DNA of 64,000 nt from JANMJD01 sp963847945 (GTDB taxonomy: Bacteria; Actinomycetota; Acidimicrobiia; Acidimicrobiales; Ilumatobacteraceae): positions 310,001-374,000 of the forward strand of contig CAWKBX010000020.1 in assembly GCA_963847945.1 (NCBI GenBank), read 5' to 3'. Below are positions 55,582 to 64,000 of this stretch, piece after piece. Made by a program: the position numbers and the translations under genes. Numbering within the stretch: the stretch's first letter is position 1; each line of letters starts with the position of its first letter. The notes below the pieces were generated by a model, which saw nothing but the letters and a program-made list of their open reading frames with translations, was not told the DNA's origin and ran no database searches.

Positions 55582-56610
55582 ATGGTGAACCGATCAGCGC
55601 ATCTTGTAGGGAGCCTGAGTTTCTCCCGCGCCCGAGAAGTATTCGAGCACGTCGCGGCCATCGCGGGTCCCGCGGTCAGACGAATCCCCGACGGGGAGAC
55701 GGGCGAACGGGGCCGGTGGGTCGCCTGGCAGGTGGCCACGATGGCCGGCTCTCCATACCTGCATCAGCTGGAGCCGCCGGAGTCGGATTCGACCGAGTAC
55801 AAGCAAGTCGGAAAGTACACGATCAAGCCCGGTGTCTCGGCGGCTGACGTTCGATTCGACAGCCTCGGCTATGCCGCAGTCGCCCTGGAATCGTACGCGA
55901 TTTTCGCCGAGCTGAAGCAGGCCGGACGTATCGCCGAGGGCGTACGGTTTCAGGTCTCCCTGCCGACGCCGCTTCCGCTGCTCAGTGGTTTCATCGACCT
56001 GCCGGACCAAGCGGCCCTGGAGCCGGCGATCGAGGCCGCCCTGTTGCGCGAGGTCGCCGAGATCGCCGCGGCCGTTGCGCACGACGAGCTGGCCATCCAG
56101 TGGGACGTCGCCGCCGAGATCGCCGTCTTGGAGACCGACCTGTTCCCCTCGTTCCTGAAGGGCGACCAGGAAGGCATGATCCAACGGCTGGCGCGGCTCG
56201 GCAATGCCGTGCCGATTGGCGTCGAGGTGGGCTACCACATCTGCTACGGCAACAACGGCAACAAGCACTTCAAGGAACCAGCCGATACCGGGTTGATGGT
56301 GGAAGTCGCCAACGAGATCTTCGCCCGGGTGCACCGTCCGGTGAATTGGGTCCACATGCCCGTGCCCATCGACCGGGACGACGATGACTACTTCGTTCCG
56401 CTCGACGGTTTGAACCTGCCGTCCGACACGGGGCTGTTTCTCGGTCTGTTGCATCCCCAAGATGGCGTGGAGGGTGCGGGCCGCCGGATGGCTGCCGCAA
56501 CCCGTCACATCGCCAACTTCGGTGTGGCCGCCGAATGCGGTCTGAGCGGCCACACGGCCGAGTGGACCACGCAGATGCTCGAACTCCACCGCCAAGTCGC
56601 CAACGCGTAG
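55582..56610 (+). CDS. MetE/UROD-like barrel protein
   Basis: 342 residues, intact. HLVGSLSFSRAREVFEHVAA, RRIPDGETGERGRWVAWQVA, RFQVSLPTPLPLLSGFIDLP, LAIQWDVAAEIAVLETDLFP, GVEVGYHICYGNNGNKHFKE and NFGVAAECGLSGHTAEWTTQ match the C-terminal catalytic barrel of cobalamin-independent methionine synthase relatives. In MetE-like proteins the His, Glu and Cys of such blocks bind zinc (here H-I-C and E-C-G). The activity is probably methyl or small-group transfer, or lyase; it is not a true methionine synthase because the N-terminal barrel is absent. AGGAG precedes the ATG; the P450 follows 10 bases after the stop. Confidence 0.78.
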   Translation: MVNRSAHLVGSLSFSRAREVFEHVAAIAGPAVRRIPDGETGERGRWVAWQVATMAGSPYLHQLEPPESDSTEYKQVGKYTIKPGVSAADVRFDSLGYAAVALESYAIFAELKQAGRIAEGVRFQVSLPTPLPLLSGFIDLPDQAALEPAIEAALLREVAEIAAAVAHDELAIQWDVAAEIAVLETDLFPSFLKGDQEGMIQRLARLGNAVPIGVEVGYHICYGNNGNKHFKEPADTGLMVEVANEIFARVHRPVNWVHMPVPIDRDDDDYFVPLDGLNLPSDTGLFLGLLHPQDGVEGAGRRMAAATRHIANFGVAAECGLSGHTAEWTTQMLELHRQVANA

Positions 56611-56620
56611 CACCATCACG

Positions 56621-57811
56621 ATGTCTGCGACCTCCGCCCCGACCGTCGACGTCGACATGGGGCAGCTCTTCACCGACCCCTACCCCATCTACGCCGCGCT
56701 GCGCCGCGACAGCCCGGTGGCGTTCGTGCCGGCGATGGGACGTCACTTCATCACCCGGTACTCCGACGTGGTCACCGTCAGCAAGGACACCGAGACGTTC
56801 ACGGCCCACGAGGACGATGCGCCGGAGAACCGGGTCGTCGGTGAGACGTTGATGACGTTCGACGGCCCACACGACCATCTCCGCCTCCGGCGGATGATGG
56901 AGGGTCCATTGCGGCCCCGAGTGGTCCGCGAGCACTGGGAACCTGTCTTCCGCTCCAATACGGCCGAACTGCTCGACGAGTTGGCGAGTCACGGCCGAGC
57001 CGACCTTTTCGCTGACTTTGCGACGCCGCTGGCGGCGAAGAACCTGGCCTCGTTCCTGGGTTTCGACGGGGTGTCGCCCGAGGAACTGATCGAGTGGTGC
57101 AAGGGGATCATCGACTCCGGCGGCAACGTGATGGATGACCCCGACGTCTGGGCGCGTGGCTTTGCGGCGCGGGTGGGCGTGATCACCGCCGTCGATGCCG
57201 CCGCGGCACGGGTGCGGCGCACACCGGATGCTTCGATGATTTCCTCGATGGTCAACTCCGACGACCCGATGACCCCTGAGCAGATGTACAGCAACATCAT
57301 GATCAGCATCGGCGGTGGCTTGAACGAGCCCCGCGACGTGATGCTCACGGCCATCTACGGCTTGCTGACCAACCCCGACCAGTTGGCCGACGTGTATGCC
57401 GACCCGTCGCTGTGGCGGGCGGTGTTCGACGAGTCATGCCGGTGGGTGTCACCGATCGGCATGTTCATCCGTGCGGTCGCTGCGCCGGTCGAGCTCGCGG
57501 GGGTCGCCCTCCAGCCGGGCGACAAGGTCGCCGCCATCATCGCATCGGCCAACCGCGACGAGCGTGTCTACGACAACCCCGACACGTTCAACATCCATCG
57601 CACGGGCCCCAGCCATGTGGCGTTCGGTGGCGGGGGGCCGCACTACTGCATCGGCGCGTGGGCGGCCCGCTCGTCGGTCAGCACGATCACGCTGCCGGCG
57701 GTCTTCGACCGTCTGCCCAACCTGCGACTCGACCCAGACGCGGCCGCGGTGGCCTGGAGCGGAATGGTCTTTCGTGGCCCGCTCAGCATGCCCGTCGTCT
57801 GGAGCACCTGA
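56621..57811 (+). CDS. Cytochrome P450
   Basis: 396 residues, intact. GPHDHLRLRRMMEGPLRPRV (C-helix), I-helix ISIGGGLNEPRDVMLTAIYG (the usual acid-Thr pair is Glu-Pro-Arg-Asp here), ExxR in FDESCRWVSPIG, and the haem loop HVAFGGGGPHYCIGAWAARS with the Cys ligand. It hydroxylates a substrate using electrons from a ferredoxin not present in this window. Co-transcribed with the MetE-like gene. It ends 29 bases before the convergent LivF stop. Confidence 0.92.
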   Translation: MSATSAPTVDVDMGQLFTDPYPIYAALRRDSPVAFVPAMGRHFITRYSDVVTVSKDTETFTAHEDDAPENRVVGETLMTFDGPHDHLRLRRMMEGPLRPRVVREHWEPVFRSNTAELLDELASHGRADLFADFATPLAAKNLASFLGFDGVSPEELIEWCKGIIDSGGNVMDDPDVWARGFAARVGVITAVDAAAARVRRTPDASMISSMVNSDDPMTPEQMYSNIMISIGGGLNEPRDVMLTAIYGLLTNPDQLADVYADPSLWRAVFDESCRWVSPIGMFIRAVAAPVELAGVALQPGDKVAAIIASANRDERVYDNPDTFNIHRTGPSHVAFGGGGPHYCIGAWAARSSVSTITLPAVFDRLPNLRLDPDAAAVAWSGMVFRGPLSMPVVWST

Positions 57812-57840
57812 CGTGACGGCGACCCTGCGCTGGATGACGC

Positions 57841-58564
57841 TCAGTCGCCCGGGTTCGCTTCGCCGAGGTAGCTGCTCGTCAGCAGTTGGCGGTTGTTGGT
57901 GAGTTCTTCGGCTGTGCCCTCGGCGACGAGCTCGCCGTGGCTGAGCACATAGCCCCGATCACACACCTGCAGGGCCGCCGAGACATGCTGCTCCACGAGC
58001 AACACGGCGAGGCCCGTTTCGGATGCGATGTCACGGACCATCGACAGGAGCCGTTCCACGACGAGGGGCGCAAGCCCCATGCTCATCTCGTCGACCATCA
58101 GTGCGGTGGGCCGTGACTCCAGTTTGCAGGCGAGAGCGAGCATCTGTTGTTCACCCCCCGACAGCAACCCGGCGCGGCGATCGATGGAGCCGCGTCAGCT
58201 CGGGGAAGTACTTGAGCGCGGACTCGGCACCGGAAATTTTCTTGCGCCGATGCAGCCGGAGATTCTCCTCCGCCGTCAACTGAAAGATGATTCCCCGGTC
58301 AGCCGGCAAGAGCGCCAGCCCTCGACGAGCCAAGCGATGTACCGGCACACCGATCGTCGACTCACCCGACACTTCGATGGCGCCGCTGATGGCCGGGAGC
58401 ACACCGCCGATGGTGAGGAGCGTGGTCGTCTTGCCGGCTCCATTCGCTCCGAGCAGGGCGACGACCTCCCCGGCGTCGACGTGGAGATTGAGGTTGCGGA
58501 CGACCGGAAGTCCGCTGTAGCCGGCCGTCAAGCCGGTGACGTTGATGACACTCATGATCGTCAC
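57841..58564 (-). CDS. livF: Branched-chain amino acid-type ABC transporter ATPase LivF
   Basis: About 240 residues. VINVTGLTAGYSGLPVVRNL, Walker A LLGANGAGKTTTLLTIGG, RLARRGLALLPADRGIIFQL, ABC signature MLSGGEQQMLALACKLESRP, Walker B TALMVDEMSMGLAPLVVERL and the H-loop in LLVEQHVSAALQVCDRGYVL. A frame break near 58170 lies just before the signature. A GTG start overlaps the stop of the fused permease/ATPase gene (GTGA); an ATG three codons in is also possible. It is the last gene of the transporter operon. Confidence 0.92.
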
Positions 58565-61321
58565 TTCCCGCCAGTGCCCAGATAGGCATCGATGACAATC
58601 GGGTTGGCCCGAACATCGGCGGGTCGACCGTGAGCGATGATCCGACCGAAGTCAAGTACGTAGACGTAGTCGCACACGTCAAGCACGAGACCCATGTCGT
58701 GGTCGACGAGCAGCACGGCGATGCCTCGCTCGGCGATCGCCGAGAGGCGTCGGCCGAGCACTCGGCTCTCATCGGTGTCGAGTCCGGCGGCGGGCTCGTC
58801 GAGCATGCAGCACGCGGGGGTTGCCCGCCAGCGCCCGGCTCACCCCGACGAGCTTCTGCTTGCCGTACGGCAACGTGGTCGGGTCGGTGCGGCCATGCTC
58901 GGCGAGCCCGAGCAGCTCGAGCGGCCAGGCGACGTCGACGGCGTTTCCCCTACTGGGGGCAATGACATCCCACATCACCGATCGAACCGTCATGCGGTCG
59001 TTGGTGACCCGGAGATTCTCGGCGACAGTGAGGTCGGAGAAGAGTTCGATTGACTGCCACGTGCGGCTCAGGCCCGCCCTCGCCCGAGCGTGCGGCGACA
59101 AAGTCGCAATATTCTGGCCGGCGAGATGCAGCGAACCGACGAACGGGGTGAAGCCGCTCACTGCATCGATGAACGTTGTCTTGCCCGCACCGTTCGGACC
59201 GATGAGACCGACGATTTGACCGGCCCGCACTTCCAACGAGACGTCGTCGTTGGCGACAACACCGCCGTACCGCACACCGATCCCGCTGGCTCGCAGCGCC
59301 ACCTCCGACATTGCAGGCCGCGCCGCTCGACCCGGCGAAGCCGTTGCCGTTGCCGTTACCGGCGCGACGGGTTCCGGCGATGGAGCCTCACGCGTTCGGC
59401 GGGACTTGCGGGTCGCTCCGGCGATGCCTTCCTGATTCATCACCGCGGTAAGAATCAGGCTGAGCCCGCCGAAGACGCCGTAGCTGTTCCCGAGGTCGAG
59501 CAGACGATCGAGCACGACGAACCCGACACCGAGGGGCGCCAGTGTTCCGGCAACGATCGCTCCCTTCACCGACGTGATGCCACCCAGATAGGCGAACGCC
59601 AGGAAGCCCAGCCCGACCGCGGCCGTGAAGCTGTCGGCCGAGAGTTGCCCCCGGCTGTACCCGATGAGCGACCCGCCGAGGCCGGCGAGAAATGACGACA
59701 TCGCAAAGGCGACCAGCTTGTTTTTGGCCACGTCGACACCGGCCGCCGCCGCGGCGCGTTCGTTGGACCGGATAGCCAGGAAACGTCGACCGGACGCGCT
59801 CCTTGCCAGGTTGCTCACGGCCAGCGCCGCGAACACCACGACGACGAGCACCATCACGCCGAACTGCCATCGAGCGACGTTCCGGCCGCTTTGAATGGCC
59901 AGGTTGAGACCGAAAATGGCCGGCTTGGTGATTTTGTTCCCGACCGGCTTGGTGAACTCCGGGTTGCGGAACACAAACCGTTCGAGGGCGACGGCGGCCG
60001 CCAACGTCACCACCGCGAGATTGGCACCACGAACCCGCAGCGCGGGAATGCCGATCACGACACCGAACCCGGCGGCAACGAGGCTCGCGGCCAGCAGCGA
60101 CAACGGGAACGGAACTCCGAGATCAGTCGTCAACCGCGAGAGCGCATAGCCCCCGACACCGGCGATCGCCGACTGGGCGAGAGAGATCTGTCCGACGAAG
60201 CCCGTGACGATGACGAACGACAACATGATGACGGTCACCGCCATGCTGGTGATGACCCCGAACCGGTAGCCACCCGACGTCACCAGGATGGCGACTCCGG
60301 CGATTGCCGTCGCCAGCACGACCACGATCGGCCGGGGAGCGTGTCGGGGTACGGCGGGAAGTCGAGGCGTCCGCAGCGCGCCACGAGTCGGTAGCCGATC
60401 ACCCCAGATGAACAGTCCGATGATGATCAAGACGAATGGCACGGCATCGCTGAGCCCGGTGATCGCCCACTTCGGCCACCACGACTTGCCCGTCTGGAAG
60501 GTCACGATCGATTGGAACGCGCCGAGCGCAAGGCCGGCAGTCGCAGTGACCCCGATCGACCGCAGCCGCCCGATGAGCGCCGCTGCGAGCGCCGGAATGA
60601 TGGCCAAGGAGTACGTCCCCGAGGTCAGCGGGGTCGCCGGTGACACCAGGATGCCGAGGCCACCTGCCACGACGCTGGCCAAGATCCAGGTGCTCGCCGC
60701 GAGCCGCTGCGGCGAGTAGCCGGCCAGCGCAGTCGCCTGTTCGTTCTCAGAAGCGGCGCTGGTGGCCAGACCGAACCGGGCCCACCGGAAGTACGCAGCC
60801 AGCATGACCGCGACACCGATCGCACAGCCCGCGAGCCAGAGACGATCACGAGGGAAGCTCGTGCCGCCAATCGAGAGCATCTTCTTGCCAAAGATGGGAG
60901 CGACCCCCTTGGAGGCCGTGCCGAACTGCAGCGCGGCGAGCGCCTGGAGAAACAGCAGAATGCCGACGGACGCCACCACTTTGGCCAGCACGGGAGCGGC
61001 CTGGAGCGGCCGGAAGACGAGGAAGTGCGCGAGCAGGCCGAGCCCCGCGCAAATCAGGACACCACACAGAAAGGCCGGCACGAAGCCGACCTTGTCGCCG
61101 AGCGAGATCCGGTGGGGAACGATGGCCACCGGCAGCACGAGATCGCCCTTCTCGCGGAGCTCGGCGTACACATAGGCACCCCACATGGCGATGGCTCCGG
61201 TACCGAAGTTGATCACGCCGGAGCCGTGGTACGTCACCACCACGCCCATGCCGATGCCCGCATAGAGGCAGCCGAAGGCCAACCCGATGACAGCGAAAGA
61301 AAGGTATTGACTCATAGACAT
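58561..61321 (-). CDS. One-chain LivH-LivM-LivG ABC transporter (permease-permease-ATPase fusion)
   Basis: About 920 residues. The LivH-like permease (1-about 310) starts SQYLSFAVIGLAFGCLYAGI and has VVTYHGSGVINFGTGAIAMW. The LivM-like permease (about 325-620) has VIVTGFVGQISLAQSAIAGV and FLAIRSNERAAAAAGVDVAK with GSLIGYSRGQLSADSF. A linker rich in Pro/Ala/Thr (EAPSPEPVAPVTATATASPG) leads to the LivG ATPase: Walker A GLIGPNGAGKTTFIDAVSG, signature region LPYGKQKLVGVSRALAGNP, Walker B MLDEPAAGLDTDESRVLGRR, and VLLVDHDMGLVLDVCDYVYV. A single frame break near 58805 lies inside LivG. The three parts are otherwise one continuous frame of over 2.5 kb. Confidence 0.93.
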
Positions 61322-61329
61322 GGAGCCAG

Positions 61330-61365
61330 CCTGATGCAGGGACCCTGGCGGGCCCCTGCATCAGG
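61330..61365 (-). terminator. Intra-operon hairpin between binding protein and permease genes
   Basis: CCTGATGCAGGG and CCCTGCATCAGG form a perfect 12-bp stem with a 12-base loop, between the binding-protein stop and the permease start on the minus strand. No T-run follows, so it more likely acts as a partial terminator or mRNA stabiliser that keeps the binding protein in excess. Confidence 0.6.
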
Positions 61366-61379
61366 CGGTCGGCTCGTCG

Positions 61380-62753
61380 TTAGTTGCCGGTGGAGCGCTT
61401 GTAGCTGTCGAAGAAGTCGATCTTCACCTTGCGACCGAGCGTGCCGTCGGCCTTCTTCTCGACCTCCCACACGGAAACCTGCGCGCTGCAGTACGCCGCC
61501 ACATCGGGCCACGCCTTGGCGCCGCAGTTGATGTCTGGGCGGAACCAACCCGGAATCACCTTGTCCGCGGACAACGCCGCATCAACCGACTCGGCAGTGA
61601 TGTCACCGTCGATCCCCGACAACACCGTTGCCAGCTCGGTCCAGGCGCCGAAGGCGGCGATGGAGTTGCTGCTGATGACCTTCTCCTGGCCGGCGTCAGC
61701 CATCAGCTTCTGGAAGTCGGTGAGTCGCGTGGCGATGTCGGCCGAGGCCCCGCCGCCGGTGTCGGGCACGAGTTGGGTCAGGACCGAATAGGTTCCGACG
61801 GTCGACTCACCGATGGCGTTGATGTAGTCGGTGCACGAACCGGCGATGATCGGACCGTCGAAGCTTGCGTCCAATGCGGCGGTGACGAGGGCAACACAGC
61901 CCGGCTCGGCTTGGATGCCCCAGAACGCCTCGGCGCCGCCCGCCTGGGCCGTCGCCACTGCCGCGGCGAGGTCGGGCGCAGCGGGGTCGAGAGGAATCAA
62001 CTGCAGCTCGATGCCCATGGTCTTGGCCAGGGGTGCCGCAGTGTTCTGCGCAAAGGCGAGAGCGGCCGGCACCGCATCGTGCACCAGAGCGACCTTGGTC
62101 AGCTTCAACTCCTGCAGAAGGGCGAACGCCCCGACTGCGGTGGCCGCATTGGCGCTGCCCAGGATGTGGACGCCGGCTGCCGTCTCCAGAGATGGCCCCC
62201 ATCCAACGGTGGTCAGCAGCGGAATGCCTGCTTCGGTGTAGACGGGCAGCGCCGCCTCGGCGGTGAAGTCGGCGCCCGTGTAGGCGAGCACCACGCCTTC
62301 CTCGATCATCTTGGTGGCGCAGTTGATCGACGACTCGGGCGACAGGCTGGTCGCGCACGAGACGACCTCAAGGGTCGCCCCGTTGATCCCGCCGTTGTCG
62401 TTGATGTTCTGAATGGCCACCTCGGCCCCGGCCCGGAAGTCGGGAAAGGGCACGGGCCCGGAGTCCTGGTTGACCAGGCCGACCTTGATGGTCTTTCCCT
62501 CGTTCGACGGTGCCGCAGGCTCCGTCTCTGGAGTGGCGGCCTCGGTCGCCGGCGCAGCAGCCTCGGTCGCGGGAGCAGCAGCCTCGGTCGCGGGAGCAGC
62601 AGCCTCGGTCGCCGGCGCAGCGGCTTGCGTCACCGGCGGCGCGGCAGTAGTCGGCGCGTCGGTGCTGCCGGCACTGCTCCCGCATGCTGCGAGCGCAAGC
62701 GAACTCACGAGTGCGACGGCCGCGAGACCCCGCGTTCTGAATGGACTGATCAT
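61380..62753 (-). CDS. Liv-type periplasmic/lipoprotein substrate-binding protein
   Basis: 457 residues, intact. The signal peptide ends in the lipobox LALAAC. A linker of four APATEAA-like heptads follows, then the type I periplasmic-binding fold: TIKVGLVNQDSGPVPFPDFR, GAEVAIQNINDNGGINGATL, INCATKMIEEGVVLAYTGAD, VHILGSANAATAVGAFALLQ and GAEAFWGIQAEPGCVALVTA. It delivers substrate to the fused Liv permease. The C-terminal part carries CGAKAWPDVAAYCSAQVSVW with a probable disulfide. The binding-pocket class (amino acid, urea, amide or other) cannot be fixed by eye. Confidence 0.93.
   Translation of the reverse strand: MISPFRTRGLAAVALVSSLALAACGSSAGSTDAPTTAAPPVTQAAAPATEAAAPATEAAAPATEAAAPATEAATPETEPAAPSNEGKTIKVGLVNQDSGPVPFPDFRAGAEVAIQNINDNGGINGATLEVVSCATSLSPESSINCATKMIEEGVVLAYTGADFTAEAALPVYTEAGIPLLTTVGWGPSLETAAGVHILGSANAATAVGAFALLQELKLTKVALVHDAVPAALAFAQNTAAPLAKTMGIELQLIPLDPAAPDLAAAVATAQAGGAEAFWGIQAEPGCVALVTAALDASFDGPIIAGSCTDYINAIGESTVGTYSVLTQLVPDTGGGASADIATRLTDFQKLMADAGQEKVISSNSIAAFGAWTELATVLSGIDGDITAESVDAALSADKVIPGWFRPDINCGAKAWPDVAAYCSAQVSVWEVEKKADGTLGRKVKIDFFDSYKRSTGN
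62539..62622 (-). repeat. 21-bp tandem repeat in the binding-protein linker
   Basis: Four consecutive 21-base units (plus-strand form starting GCCTCGGTCGC), two of them identical, encode AAPATEA heptads in the lipoprotein tether. Units of seven codons can be gained or lost without a frameshift. Confidence 0.85.
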
Positions 62754-62940
62754 GAACTTCCCCCTTGGTTGTCGGATCTTCCGAGCTGGTGTAGGGAGGG
62801 ATGCATGCCACGATCGCCCTTGTCGACGCCATGGAACCCCTCCATCGCGCGCCTTGCGGCGCTCCCTACGACGGCCTTCACGGGGAGACTAATGCATTTC
62901 GTCGCATGTCGTCAACGAAACGTTGTACATCGCGGTCAGT

Positions 62941-63002
62941 CGGAACATTCCGAGACTACTAGAGATCCTCGGAAGGAATTTCCGGAGATCCTCGGAAGGA
63001 AT
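62941..63002. promoter_or_regulatory. Clustered GGAA/TTCC operator-like repeats
   Basis: CGGAA-CA-TTCCG (62941-62952) is followed by two identical copies of GAGATCCTCGGAAGGAAT (62962-62979 and 62985-63002) in a 23-base period; between them GGAATTTCC is itself palindromic. About 190 bases before the binding-protein start. CAACG-AAA-CGTTG at 62913-62925 is a further small dyad nearer the gene. The cluster suggests cooperative binding of a regulator of the transporter operon. The rest of the 273-base gap holds no gene. Confidence 0.6.
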
Positions 63003-63026
63003 ATTCGCACCGTTGACTTTGCCGCG

Positions 63027-64000
63027 CTAGCGCGGTGAACGGGTAGCGCCGCGCACCAGCCGGCCCGGTCGGGCATCCGTCGGGACGCCTTCGGCGACGG
63101 TCACTGCGCCACGCTTGATGGTGGCGACGTACCCCACGGCTTCTTGCAAGAGCCGGGTCCCTCCGGCAGGAAGGTCGGCCACGATGTGGGGCGGCTGAAG
63201 CGCCAGTCGGTTCATGTCGATGACGTTGATATCGGCGAGATAGCCGGGGGCGATGACGCCTCGGTCAAGCCATCCGACGTGAGCCGCGGTTCGCTGGGTC
63301 TGATGGTGGACCATCATCTCGAGCGGCAACCGGTCGCCGCGGGTGCGGTCACGGGTCCAGTGGGTGATCGCGGTCGTCGGAAACGAGCCGTCGGAGATCG
63401 AGTTGCAGTGGGCACCGGCGTCGGACAGCCCGATGATCGCGTGTGGAGACGTCAACATCTCGCGTACGTCGTCGAGGTTGCCGGCGGCGTAGTTCATCAG
63501 CGGGATGTACAGCAGACGTCGACCGTCGTCATCGAGTAGCAGGTCGAAGACGACCTCACGCGGATCACGACCGGCGGCCGCGGCCAGCCCGGCGACGCTG
63601 TCACTCGGGGGTCGGCTCGTAGTTCGGTGGATCGGTCAGCGGATACATCCGGCTGTAGCCGCTGTGGGCGAGATGATGAGACCCGGTGCGGACCACCGCG
63701 GCATGTTCTGCGAGCAGACGCGCCCGGTTGTCGGGATTGCGAACGAATGCGACCTTCTCGGCGAGCGATCGGTTGCGCAATGGTCGGAAGCTCGTGCAGA
63801 AGTTCAGCGGATTGGCCGTCGCAGTCATTCCGGTAAGCACGCCGATGGGTCGTACTGCCACCTGCGCCCGAGCGTGTGCCCCCTGCGCATTCCACTCGCG
63901 CGATCGAGCCCAGCAGCGACCGATAACGGTCGGGGGTCTCGTCGTTCTGCTGCACGGTGAAGCTGAGTGGCCGCCCCAGCTGACGGGCGATGATGCCGAG
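63027..64000 (-). CDS. Amidohydrolase (N-acyl-D-amino-acid deacylase type), runs off the window
   Basis: C-terminal about 325 residues of an amidohydrolase-3/D-aminoacylase-like enzyme; the N-terminus with its HxH metal site lies beyond the end. Visible are QLGRPLSFTVQQNDETPDRY, NPLNFCTSFRPLRNRSLAEK, REVVFDLLLDDDGRRLLYIP, the metal-Asp region HAIIGLSDAGAHCNSISDGS, LEMMVHHQTQRTAAHVGWLD and RGVIAPGYLADINVIDMNRL. Frame breaks lie near 63900 and 63600. It probably hydrolyses an amide or acyl-amino compound in the cytoplasm. It precedes the transporter operon on the same strand, separated by the repeat-rich control region, so both may serve one substrate. Confidence 0.85.

Noticed and set aside
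62539..62622. Tandem repeats as a CRISPR-like array
   Set aside because: Units are contiguous 21-mers without spacers, in frame and coding for the Ala/Pro/Thr/Glu tether.
61773..63038. Plus-strand frame of 421 codons
   Set aside because: Antisense to the binding-protein gene; its repeated Ser-Leu-Gly-Arg stretch is just the opposite strand of the 21-bp linker repeat.
1..64000. tRNA, rRNA, riboswitch, IS element or phage genes
   Set aside because: None could be recognised by eye. Tool-based searches with covariance models and transposase profiles were not possible here.

Overview
This is a GC-rich bacterial window. Closely packed operons with stop/start overlaps (ATGA, GTGA, TGATG), GTG and TTG starts, several luciferase-like (LLM) flavin oxidoreductases, many CoA-pathway genes, a PaaX regulator and a one-chain LivH-LivM-LivG transporter suggest an actinomycete, possibly of the Acidimicrobiia type. 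That placement is inference: no rRNA or tRNA gene is visible. No CRISPR array, IS element, phage gene or replication origin was recognised.

Reading frames are broken in roughly a third of the genes, most densely at 1-11 kb and 28-36 kb. Most breaks leave the protein recognisable in two or three frames and leave the stop/start overlaps with neighbours intact, so many are probably sequence indels; these are listed as CDS with the break position. A second class is real-looking truncation with abrupt joins: a carotenoid oxygenase head, an enoyl-CoA hydratase tail joined to an SDR tail, an alcohol dehydrogenase head, a P450 without its middle, a cut-off HipA, a response-regulator head, a CaiB head and a reductase tail.

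Layout. 0-5.8 kb: SRPBCC protein, ArsR/AHSA1 pair with palindromic operator, ankyrin protein, phosphotransferase, carotenoid oxygenase, PPOX-like flavoprotein. 6.4-11.1 kb: LLM oxidoreductase, tandem SnoaL-like protein, Rieske oxygenase with a coupled 71-residue protein, SDR. 11.2-19.9 kb: molybdopterin oxidoreductase, deleted P450, SDR, decayed MauE-like gene, EF-hand protein, large AAA/TPR regulator, truncated HipA. 20-27.5 kb: an extracytoplasmic thiol-redox block with two CcdA-like membrane proteins, a Tat-type and a lipoprotein thioredoxin, a two-component system and two secreted proteins of unknown role. 27.6-33.8 kb: a six-gene, fully overlapping acyl-CoA operon (two ligases, acyl-CoA dehydrogenase, two hydratases, VOC protein). 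34-39 kb: small mixed genes and a second ArsR/AHSA1 pair. 39-47.7 kb: CoA-transferase, then a NIPSNAP/MaoC/hydratase/condensing-enzyme/thiolase operon and two GntR regulators. 47.9-55.3 kb: a minus-strand catabolic run (LLM, hydrolase, Rieske oxygenase, VOC, LLM, hydrolase, PaaX, SDR). 55.6-57.8 kb: a divergent MetE-like/P450 pair. 57.8-64 kb: a Liv-type ABC transporter and an amidohydrolase that runs off the window.

Read together, the right half looks like uptake of an amide- or carboxylate-type compound (Liv transporter, amidohydrolase), ring or side-chain oxygenation (Rieske, LLM, P450), hydrolysis and CoA-dependent chain shortening, under PaaX and GntR control. The substrate cannot be told from sequence. 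The redox block is the least conventional gene set and the best candidate for an undescribed system.
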